In this document: piece by piece, positions 10,390 through 19,748 of the stretch
Numbering within the stretch: the stretch's first letter is position 1
How the letters are laid out: every line of letters begins with the position of its first letter
Source: Pinguiococcus pyrenoidosus
Taxonomy: Eukaryota > Sar > Pinguiophyceae > Pinguiochrysidales > Pinguiochrysidaceae
Direction of reading: 5' to 3'
Assembly (NCBI GenBank): GCA_019677205.1
Contig: JAAMXY010001467.1
Coordinates: 1 to 29,024 of the forward strand
DNA length: 29,024 nt
Program-made: the position numbers and the translations under genes
Notes under the pieces: model-generated
Databases searched by the model: none
Told to the model about the DNA's origin: nothing
Seen by the model: only the letters and a program-made list of their open reading frames with translations

Positions 10390-11655
10390 CTATCTTGCGC
10401 AGTACTGGAAGGCCGAGCTCCTCTTCGCATCATCGTACCGTTTCTTCGCATGCTTTGCAAGCAGCTTGCGCATCTGCGCTTCGCCGCCGTAGCAAGACAA
10501 GTACGCGAAGATTTCCTGCTCGGTCCACAGCGGCTTTCTTTCAAACAACTCTTTGCAACGTGCCTTTGGATCCACAGGGAGCTCGGCGATGTCAAGGAGC
10601 ATGACTCGCCTCTCGGGTCTTGCGCCTGGCTCGGACGCTTCGTTGGTGTAGGTGGTCCCTACCACCAAGCCTTGGAGGAGCTCATCCATGTCATCGGCGC
10701 CGTCCGGGGACGGCAGGGCTTCGAGCCACATGTTTCTGAAGGCCGTGGGGTTCAAACCATTCTCGTACTGCCGCAGTATCCGGCTGGCCTGCATCCTCGC
10801 CAGCTTCCGGAAGCTCAGTGCGCAGTCGGCCGCTTCCGGTGTGATGTAGTCTCCTGAGGCCCTCAACGTGCTGCAAACGTGGCGCACCAAACGCGGGTGG
10901 AAATCCGAGGCGAGCGCCTCGCCAAGCTCTCGCAAGGGAACTTTGGTGAGTGGAAAGTCTTCGGCAATGATCTGGCCGACCACGGCAGCAAGCACTTCGA
11001 AATACAGTGTCGGACTGAAGCCTCTCCACCGGCCGTCGACCTGCAAGCAACCCAGCTCGTCGAGCGCCGCGACGATCTCCGCCTTCGACAGGGCGACTCT
11101 GTCAGCGATTTCCGCCATGCCGAGTCCTTTGCAGTCCGCCGCCGGGTCTTCCACGGGGTCCTCCACTTGGACAGACGTCATCAGCGCTTTCAGCGCTCTT
11201 CGCTCCGCGACGTCCGCGTCGACATCGAGTACACTGCCTAGACAGGTTCACGCAGGTATTTGCAAGGTCAGGAGCTCAGTCGCAGAACGCTCCAATGGCA
11301 TGCCATCTGTGAAGAGCAATCAAAGGGCTCCAGAGTCACACGCACCAAGGCTCGCGCGGACGACAAAGCTGCCGTTGCTGCCTGGAGGCACGAGCAACAG
11401 CTGGTTGGACGTGTCCTTCAGAATGGCTCGAAAGCTTCTCTCCGACCCGCAGAGGCGCACATCTCGTCCCGTATCGTCGAGCTTCGCGTCCGACGCAGCG
11501 TATGCCAAGCTTCCCTGCTTCAGCGCCTCGAGCACCTCCTTGGAAGCTCTGCACAGCTGAAAGCGCGAGGTGGAAAAATCCTGATCGAAGCTCAGCGACA
11601 CCTTCTGCCGCTTGCTTGGCTGTGACAGGACGTCTGCAACCGTCTCGTTCTCCAT
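10390..11655 (-). CDS. DSCC1: Sister chromatid cohesion protein Dcc1 (RFC-Ctf18 complex subunit)
   Basis: Two exons (11655-11346 and 11237-10390) joined across a 108-bp intron with a GTGCGT donor and CTAG acceptor give 385 residues, close to the roughly 390 of animal Dcc1. The N-terminal domain has the family pattern of a leucine-rich helix, a strand-rich segment, then SNQLLLVPPG, equivalent to the TSN-hydrophobic core of Dcc1. The C-terminal part contains the winged-helix-like region, including FHPRLVRHVCSTLRA, a helical SFRKLARMQ segment and the family ending around LPVDPKARCKELF and WTEQEIFAYL. In known eukaryotes Dcc1 joins Ctf8 and the Ctf18 clamp loader, which handles PCNA and supports cohesion at replication forks. 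The ATG used is the first in frame; an upstream GTG is ignored. Assignment rests on recalled family pattern, not a search. Confidence 0.82.
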
Positions 11656-11762
11656 GGAAATCACGTCGGGCGAGGGCGCAAGCAGAGTGCAGACGTGGGA
11701 GCCCTACGGGGAGCAGATGCTGTTTTGAATCCGTTTTGGCGGGAAGATTCTGGGGAAACTTG

Positions 11763-11790
11763 ATTCGGAATTCGGAATTCGGAATTCGGA
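11763..11790 (+). repeat. Heptamer tandem repeat ATTCGGA x4
   Basis: Four exact head-to-tail copies of ATTCGGA, followed by a related GGCATTT pair. Similar seven-base-period repeats occur elsewhere between genes in this window. Confidence 0.85.
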
Positions 11791-11830
11791 CGGAAGTGGG
11801 CATTTGGCATTTGGCCGAAAACCGAGAAAA

Positions 11831-11862
11831 GCCGAAAAGCCGAAAAGCCGAAAAGCCGAAAA
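11831..11862 (+). repeat. Octamer tandem repeat GCCGAAAA x4
   Basis: Four exact copies of GCCGAAAA, with a degenerate copy just before (ACCGAGAAAA). Confidence 0.85.
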
Positions 11863-12016
11863 GCGGTGAAGACCGAAGACCGTCCGAGTCTCCGGAGGGC
11901 TCCGGCGTTCTTGGAGAAGGGTTCGGTTCGGCGTCTCTTGCAGAACTTCTTCGAAGAGTATTGAATTATTTTGAATATATTTCTAGTGTTTCAACAGTCT
12001 CTCGAAGTCTGATGAC

Positions 12017-12033
12017 GGGTGTAACATACACCC
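12017..12033. promoter_or_regulatory. Perfect 7-bp inverted repeat, possible protein-binding site
   Basis: GGGTGTA and TACACCC flank the trinucleotide ACA. It lies in the AT-rich island about 440 bp upstream of the 6PGDH ATG. Short dyads like this are typical of dimeric regulator sites, but no factor can be named. Confidence 0.25.
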
Positions 12034-12474
12034 CTTTCCTCATATTTAGATCGTAGCATTATATCTTGGATGCTTTGAAGCGTTTGTAGAACTTAGATCA
12101 ATGATATATGATGAAGTACAGAATTATAAAAATTGAATATCCATTTTGTTTCAAGATTTTATTGATATACTTTCCCAACCTCAAGCTTTCACCCTTCGGT
12201 GTGTTTCTGGCAAGCTGCCGGTTCGCTGCGCTGTGGAGTGAATTTGGCAGACTTCGTCTTCGGAAGCTGTGGCCAAGAAGCTTTGCGCTCCTCGTCCGCT
12301 CCGCAGTCGTCCCCTTCCCAATTCAGCTGCTGGACAGCTGCCTCGAGATCCGGGGCTGCACCAGGTGCGACGTGTGTGGCGCTGTGTGTCCGCAAGAGAA
12401 GGGTATCTAAGGTGGATCCAACGCCAGATCCGCCGCTTCGGTACGACTCTCTCGGAGGAATCGCCGCGTCAAGC

Positions 12475-14065
12475 ATGGCTGAAGAGAGCTCTGAGCTGTC
12501 GCGCATCGGCCTGTACGGCCTGGCCGTCATGGGGCAGAATTTCGCGCTGAACATCGCCGAGCACGGCTTCCCCATCTCCGTGTGCAATCGAAGCCCCGGC
12601 AAAGTGGACACCACAGTGGCCAGAGCGGAAGCAGAGGGCAATCTGCCGCTCAAGGGCTTCCATGAGGTGGAAGACTTTGTGAAGTCCATCGCCAAGCCGC
12701 GAGCCATCGTGATCCTGGTCATGGCCGGCGCGCCGGTGGACAGCACCATCGAGCTTCTGTCCAACTACCTGGAGGAAGGAGACTGCATCATCGACGGCGG
12801 CAACGAGTGGTACCCCAACTCCGTCCGACGCGGAGAGATGCTCAAGGAGAAGGGCATCCTCTTCATGGGCATGGGCATCAGCGGCGGCGAGGAAGGCGCC
12901 CGGCACGGCCCCAGTCTCATGCCCGGCGGGCCGAAGGAGGCCTACGACATGGTCGCGCCCATCCTAGAGAGCTGCGCGGCGCAGGTGGACAACGAGCCGT
13001 GCACCTTCTACATTGGCCCCGTGGGAAGGTGAGTGCAGGGACGTCGGTGCCGTGGATGCAGAGAAGCCGTTGGCAAGTTGGCTTCGGGAAAGAGCGGCGA
13101 CTGACGCCATCGGGATTCGCTTCGGCGCTCGCAGTGGCAACTACGTCAAGATGGTCCACAACGGCATCGAGTACGGAGACATGCAGCTCATTGCGGAGGC
13201 GTATGACATCCTCAAGCAATGCGCGGGCCTTGGCAACGACGAGCTCGCCGAGGTCTTTGCGGCCTGGAACCAGACCGAGGAACTTGACAGCTTCCTCATC
13301 GAGATCACGAGCATCATCTTCACCAAGAAGGACGACCTGGAGGACGACGGCTACCTCGTGGACAAGATTCTGGACAAGACCGGCATGAAGGGTACGGGAC
13401 GCTGGACCATCCAAGAGGCCGCCGAGCAGTCGGTGGCTGCGAGCACCATGGCGGCCGCCCTGGACGGGCGCTACATGAGCGCGCGGAAGGACGAGCGCGT
13501 CACGGCGTCGGCCATCCTGGAAGGGCCGTCACAGGTGCCGTCCGTCGCGAAGGAGCAGATCATCGCGGATGTGAAGGATGCGCTGTACGCGGCGAAGATC
13601 TGCAGCTATGCCCAGGGCATGTCCCTCATCCGGGCGGCATCTGACAAGATGAACTGGGGCATCAACCTTTCCGAGTGCGCCCGCATCTGGAGGGGCGGCT
13701 GCATCATACGCGCTCGCTTCCTGGATCGCATCCGCGCCGCCTTCACGGCCGATCCGAAGCTGCCGAATCTGATGATCGACCCGGCCTTCTCGTCCGACCT
13801 GAACCAGCGCCAGGCGGCCTGGAGGCGCATCGTCTCCCTCGCGGTCGCGAGCGGCATCGCGGTGCCGGGCCTTGCCGCCTCGCTCAACTATTTTGACTCG
13901 TACCGCAGGCCTCGCCTGCCGGCCAACCTCACGCAGGCGCAGCGCGACTTCTTTGGCGGCCACAGCTACGAGCGCACGGACCGCTCCGGAAACTTCCACT
14001 GCGAGTGGACCGAGGCGCACAAGGACATCGGGAGTGTGGCGGAGCGCAACCTGGGGAACCTGTGA
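12475..14065 (+). CDS. PGD: 6-phosphogluconate dehydrogenase, decarboxylating
   Basis: Two exons (12475-13028 and 13135-14065) around a 106-bp GTGAGT...GCAG intron give 494 residues, normal for the family. The enzyme oxidises and decarboxylates 6-phosphogluconate to ribulose 5-phosphate with NADP+ in the pentose phosphate pathway. The Rossmann motif GLAVMG is at residues 15-20, and CNRSP (37-41) carries the NADP-selecting arginine. GGNEWYPNS and MGISGGEEGARHGPSLMPGG follow. The catalytic block is KMVHNGIEYGD, with K190, H193, N194 and E197 matching Lys183, His186, Asn187 and Glu190 of the sheep enzyme. The GTGRWT and dimer-contact tail regions are intact. The first in-frame ATG is at 12475, and no transit peptide is visible, so a cytosolic enzyme is inferred. 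A plastid leader spliced from farther upstream cannot be excluded. Confidence 0.96.
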
Positions 14066-14578
14066 GCCTAGCGCGGGCATGTCGCGGTAGCGCGCGCTTT
14101 GCTTCTTGAACAGGTGCTTGACAAGAGAGGTGCTCGAGCGGCACCAGCGCTTCAAGGGTTTCGTTTTCACGCTCCATTGGGACGGATCATTCAAAATTGC
14201 CCACATCGCAACTCTACAGTCTCATCTTGTCGCAACACGCACGGGATTCCCAATGTAAGTTCTCACCAGCGTCTTACAACCCATTTGTTTACAAGCTTCA
14301 CTCACAGATACATCCACCCACCCAGACGCACGCACGCAGGCTAGCAATCTTCGATTGCCGCTCGACGCACGCGCCATGGACCTGGTTCCCATCTTAAGGG
14401 GAAGCCACGCCTTCTATGGCGCAGACAGGCGACATGACAAACATCCCGCCTCTTCTTGCGGCAACGATCTTTCTTGCAACTTCGAGCCCTTGTGGCCTCA
14501 ATCCTCTTGCGGCATTCCTTGGATCCTTTGCCGTACCGACCCTCCAGGCCAGTCTCACGAAGCTCGGCGGGCGGAAGG
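14066..14578. other. Convergent spacer, no gene seen
   Basis: This holds the 3' flanks of 6PGDH and the TKL kinase. Only short unconvincing open frames occur, and no polyadenylation signal or structured RNA stands out. Confidence 0.5.
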
Positions 14579-16425
14579 CTAGGTTCCGTAGCCCATGACG
14601 TTGTTTATCGTTCGCGTTATGAGCCCCGTCTCTTCGTCTGCTTTTGCGCTAGCCTGCTGCGCAGTGTGGCACAGCAGCGTCGTCAAGCGCATGAGGATCG
14701 TCTCAAAGTTGGGCCGCTCGTCCGCGTCCTCCGCCCAGCACTCCTGCATGAGGTCGCTCCACGGACAGCGCTTGGGCAGCGGCGGGCGGAGTCCTTCGTT
14801 CGCGACCTTCGCAATGATCTGCGTCGCCCCCAGCTCGGGGTAGACTTCGCGCCGCGTGGCAATCTCCCATAGCACGATGCCGAACGAGTACACGTCACTC
14901 GCCTTGCTGCCTTTCGCGTGCCGAATCACCTCCGGGGCCAGCCAGCACGCCGTCCCGACTCCATGCGTCATCGTCCGCATGCTCTTGCTGGCCTGCGCCC
15001 GGGCGCTGCCCCAGTCTCCAATCTTCACCACGAAGTCGCCCGGGTACGGCTCGTGAATGAAGAGGTTGTGCGTCTTCAGATCCCGGTGGATGAGGGGTGG
15101 ATCCCGGGCGTGCAGGTACACCATGCCCTCTGCCACGTCGCAGCACATCTTCAGCTTGGTCTCATCGTCGAGATGGACGTCGTCATCGTTGAGCACCTGC
15201 CGCAAGTTGCCCCGGGAGCAGAGCTCCGAAGTGATCCAGATTGCCTGCATGGTCAAGCTGCAACCGTACAGGTGCAGAATCTTCGGATGGCGGAGCATTG
15301 CCATGATTCCCGCCTCGCCAACGATCTCCTGCAGGAGCTCGTCGCGCTGCTTGGAGTTTCCCTTCACCGCAGCCTGCGCAAACACGAACTCCTTCACGGC
15401 CACGGCACTGTGGCGCCACGTCCCCCTCCACACCCGGCCGAAGCTTCCCTCGCCTATCACGCTTTCCAGGACAATCTCGGTCGGGTCGAGCACCGGCAAG
15501 TTGGACTTGTTCCAGAGATGCCGAGCCTGCATGGCACGCTCGTAGGCCTCCGCCATGTTGCCCTCATCCACCTTCCCGTAACTGCTGTAGTAGCTGGCCA
15601 TCTCCGCCAACGACGTGCCCCGCGTGCCCATGCCTAAGCTCCTGAAAAGCTGCGCTCCCGCGCTGAAGTTGAGCGCCACGGCGATCACGATGCCCAAGCC
15701 CAAGCCAATGCTCGCAAAGATGGCCACAAGCCGCCAGCTCTTCTCCCGGCTAACAAACTGGGTCCCCTGCTGCGGCCGAATGCGCATCTGCACCATGCAC
15801 GTGACCGCCCCCACGACCGCCGTGGGATCCCCGACAGTCAAGAGGTGGATCGGGTTGCCATCGCTGTCTTCTCCAGCGCCGTCGGGCCAGTACGCGACAA
15901 TAGACGGAAGCGACGTGTACTCTCCCCCCATGAGCAGCGCTCCATGCCACTCGTCTTCACCACGAAGCAGGCTCCGAATGGGCCCGTTCGTGCCGCCAAA
16001 GGCGGGTAGCCACTCCCATCGATATCGCGACGACCACCCGCCATCCTTTGCGCCACTGCCGGCCTTCCCATTCGGGCCACTGCCGGCCGAGCCGTTCGCG
16101 GCCTTCCGGGCGTCGACTGCCACCTCCTGGGCGTCGTCGCTCCTCGGCGGCGCCTTGGCGCCCCAGAACCAATCTGCGGAGGCCCGAAGATCCGATCCTC
16201 CACTAGATCTCGGCTTCGCGTGCGCAGCACTATCTGATCCCGTGTGCGACCCACCGCTTGAGTGCGAGGCCGCGTCGGCCGGTACTCGAAATCTTGCCAC
16301 CGTGTACACGTTCTCAGCTTCGATGCTGCTCAGGCTCGACGAGGCGTCTCCACTTGATCTGGCAATAGCAGATGATTGTGATGATGACGTCGGCGAGGAT
16401 GCCGATGACGATGACGATGATGATG

Positions 16426-16468
<43 letters not shown>

Positions 16469-17849
16469 CGACGACGACGCCGCGCCACCGCTCAGAGAAC
16501 CACTGGTGCTGTTCCAGAAGGTCGTCTCGCTGCTGGCCCAGGAAGACCTCCAGGACGCTCTGCCAGCTACGTACAGTGCGTCCGATGAGAAAAGCATCGC
16601 GGTCACGATGTCAAAGCTGTGCGACTCTTCGAAAAGACAAGTCCAGTAGGAATGCCGCAGGTGCCAGGAAGCGATCGAGTCGCAAACGATGTCCCCGACA
16701 CGGTTAAAGTTCCCCGCGACGATGAGGATTCCAGCGTCGGGATCGAGCGCCAAGGCCGTGGCGACGCCGTCAAAGGTGGTGTTGCCCATGCTGAGTCCGC
16801 CGCCGGGAAACTTGCGCAGGCCGGTCTCGTCGTTCCAGACCGCCAGCCCGGCCGGGATCCATTCACTGTCGATGTAATTAAACTTGCCTCCGAGGAAGAG
16901 GTTTCGCTCCACGGGATCCCAGGCCAGCGTCAGGACCGACGCTGCTGCCCAGTTGCACACGAGTTGCCCCCCTTGCAACGGTGCCCACACCTGCTTATCT
17001 GCGTGGAAGTGAGCGACGTTGAAGACGCTGATGAACTCGTTGCCATTCCACACGCGCGAGTGGAACGTCCCGCCGGCGAAAAGATCGCCATACTCGTTGA
17101 TGAGCAGCGTCTTCACCGTCATGCTCGGGGCGAGCGACCGAGCACACAACCCGCTCCCCACCTAGGCAGAAGCGCAAAGAGACCGCAGGTGAGTACCCGG
17201 CGCCGTGGAGAATCGCCACGTTCCTGCCAACAAGGCACTCCGCCTTCGATCGAACTCCGCCTGAAGGTGAGCCGTGCCGCAGCGAGCCCCAAAGCGTTCT
17301 TCTGCCCATCAGAACCGAGAGCTGTCCGCGCGAACCCCAGCCCCCTCCAGATGACTCCAGCCGCTCGCGAGGTCCCATCTGTGATCCCAGGACCCGATCG
17401 AAGGCAAATTCCGGCGTGACGGCGAGACGCTCGATGCCCGCAGGGCCGCCTACCTGCTTGAGATTCCGGCCTTCCCAGGCGCCTACGCTACAGTACTGAG
17501 CCTGGCAAGTCCGGCAAGTGCTATCGAAGGCTCCGCCGATGATGAGCGCGTCATAGTCCTCTCCGGCCAGGCGCTTGGCGGTGTCGTTCACGACCATATC
17601 CAACACCACTCCTCCGGACGCGCCATACAGATACAGCCTGGGCTCGTACGCGGCCTCCCATCGTCCGATGCGGCCCTTGGAGCCCCTGGCCGGTGTAAAC
17701 TGCGCGAGATTGGCCGTAAGCGACGCTTCGTCCTGTGTGAAGCCGCGCACGGTGAAGTTTCCCCCGAGCAGAAGCGACGAGCGAGGCGCTCCGGCCGCAG
17801 TGACGCTGCACCACAGCAGAACAAGCGCGGTCCGCATGGCCACCTTCAT
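14579..17849 (-). CDS. Receptor-like TKL-family protein kinase with propeller-like ectodomain (two exons)
   Basis: Exon 1 (17849-17454) and exon 2 (17161-14579) flank a 292-bp intron (GTAGGC donor, CTAG acceptor) and give 992 residues. A clear signal peptide starts at MKVAMRTALVLLW. The ectodomain (to about residue 600) has repeated blocks of the form LxxGGxF with hydrophobic strands, such as SLLLGGNFTV, ALIIGGAFDS, GDLFAGGTF, LFLGGKF and ILIVAGNF, resembling Rax2-type beta-propellers. A poly-Ser tract (TCG repeats on the coding strand) and Gly/Ser linkers follow. One transmembrane segment lies near residues 605-632. The cytosolic kinase (about 695-965) has GEGSFGRVWRG, AVKEF, HRDLKTHN near residue 824, and GTACWLAPEV, typical of the TKL group. 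The usual DFG is DWG, but its metal-binding Asp is kept, so activity is likely. The splice join is supported by propeller periodicity across it. The ligand is unknown. Confidence 0.85.
16428..16479. repeat. (GAC)n trinucleotide tract coding poly-Ser
   Basis: A near-perfect GAC/GAT repeat on the plus strand encodes serine (TCG) in the ectodomain linker of the minus-strand TKL kinase. Such tracts vary in length between strains. Confidence 0.85.
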
Positions 17850-19748
17850 TCAGCTGGCACACGCGGCCGCCCAGAGCGCCATCGACAGCCTCTCGTGTCC
17901 TCAACGGCCCGCCTGAGCTAAGCGGGCGTTCGCGCCACTAGCCTGGCGCACAACTCCTTCAGGTTGAATGCGCCTCATCTGGCGCATAGCACTGCGCAGC
18001 AAGGACTGCGCTGCGGCAGCCGTCCAATCGCAGCGTGACACTCGCAAACTCAACTTCGAAATTCAACTTGCGCGGCGCGGGTAGAGTACCCCATTGGGTG
18101 GAGTACGCGGGTGCTACCGGGGTACCAACCGCGAGCCAATCCGCGAAGTTGCATCCGGCGCCATCCGCTGTCATTTGCAGCCGCGGACATGCGTGATGTG
18201 TGGGCACGCGCGCGCTCGCCCGCCCTCCCGCGGCTCGACTTGCGGCTTGAAGTACTGCGTTGGCGACGGGGAAGTGGTCATGGGAGTGATGTTGGGATGG
18301 CTGGAAGATGGGAGCGCCGGGAGCGAGCGAGCGAGCGACTTGCTTGCTTGGGCTGAGCGGCTCAGCGGAGTTGTGCGTGCGCGCCTGTGCTGTGCGTGGT
18401 GCGTAGCTAGCGCGCGGCCGCGCTAATGCGGCCAGTGCGTGTGCATAGCCACATCATCGTGGCTGGTTATGGCTGACTGTGCGCCGACGTCGACGCATTG
18501 ACGGCACAAGTTCACAAGCAAGGTAGCTGCGTCAGATGCTTCACCGCGATGCAGCCAGCCAGCCATCGCTCGTCGTCGCTCAAGCCGGCCACAAACCTGA
18601 TGAGAAGCAAGACCCGGTAGTCTAGTTGCATGATCTTGCTTGTTCGCGCACTGTCACGCCGCCGTGTGTCGCCGCAAGATCTCGATTCTCGATTCTCGAT
18701 TCTCGACTCTCGACTCTCGAGACTTTCGGACTTCCAAAGAAAGAGATGCTTGCATCCGCAAAATTCGCTTCTTCGGTTCTTTTCCGGCTTCCCGCGCGCG
18801 CCGGGGTCTACGGTTGGGTCTTCGGCTTTCCTATTGACGGATTGGAAGCTTGGAAGGGAAGGCTGCTTGGTGTGACGCGTTCGGAGACTCCCGAGAATCC
18901 GCCGGACCGTTCACGCGGGGGGCGCCTGCATTCCCGAGACGCGAGTCCCCGGGTTTCCCTGGCTGATGGACAGGTGCGGACGCGTCACGCTCTTTTCAAA
19001 AGCGCCGGCCCATCCAGAAATGCGCCAATCACATCTTCTCCGAGCAAGCTCCCACCAGCTTCGATTCGCCTGCGACTTCAGCTGACGCAGCGCCCATTGG
19101 GAGAAGCGCGGGCGGCCCCTCCCCGCGCGCCATAGAATGCCCACGCGGGGCGTGGACGACGCGCTTTCGGTTGGCTTTTCAGTTCAGCCTATGGAGTGGA
19201 CGTGTTGACGCGTTTGGCTTTCCCTCTGGAGAGACAGCGGCTGCGCGGCAGCGCCGGGAACGCCGCCGGGCTCCCCGAAGTGCCCTCTTGCGCGCCACAC
19301 AGGTCCCACCCCCGCACAGAGCTCTTCAAGGGAGAGGCGGAGGCGGTGTGCGCGGGAGCGACTGGGCGTGCGTGGGCGCCTCCGGCCCGGTCGGTGTCTC
19401 TTCCCCCCCCCTCCAAGGCAGCGAGATCCAGTCGCGTTTCTAACTTGGCGTCGACACGAGAAAAGCATCTGCAGAGGGTGACGCAGTAGTATCTCAAAGT
19501 CCCTTGTCGAGAACCTTTCTTTCGACAGCTCTTGGCCGCCGAAATCCCCAAGGGCACTCGGCACCAACGGCACCTGTCAGTGCCTGCGGCGCGCTCAAGT
19601 TGGTGCGGCCGAGAAGGCAAAGGAAAGCAGTGGAGCGGAGGGGACTTCGACTGGACTTCGCGTAGCCTGAGCTTGACGAATCCCTTCTCTGCACGAAGCA
19701 CAACAAGAAGGAGAGCGGCAGAGCAGACCGGATACATAAAGAAAAAAA
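17850..19748. other. Long divergent spacer, no gene seen
   Basis: About 1.9 kb separates the TKL kinase and the double glycosyltransferase, transcribed in opposite directions. Open frames on both strands are short and lack domain-like composition. A heptamer repeat lies at 18681-18722. An inverted CCAAT (ATTGG) occurs near 19095, but with no supporting context. The last 15 bases before the ATG at 19749 are A-rich. Confidence 0.5.
18681..18722 (+). repeat. Heptamer tandem repeat CTCGATT/CTCGACT, six units
   Basis: Three copies of CTCGATT, two of CTCGACT and one CTCGAGA run head to tail. Confidence 0.85.

Larger units (their letters stand above)
11656..12474. other. Divergent spacer between Dcc1 and 6PGDH with simple repeats and AT-rich island
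   Basis: It holds two short tandem repeats (11763-11790 and 11831-11862), an AT-rich island (about 11950-12190) and a perfect inverted repeat at 12017-12033. The frame of 6PGDH is open back to 12199 but has no ATG there, so that part is read as leader. Confidence 0.55.

Noticed and set aside
15615-16649. Plus-strand frame with long poly-Asp run
   Set aside because: The Asp run is the complement of the poly-Ser codons of the TKL receptor, which has the coherent domain order.
19728-19742. TATA-like ATACATAAAG before the double glycosyltransferase
   Set aside because: It lies only about 10-15 bases from the ATG, too close to direct a transcript containing that start.
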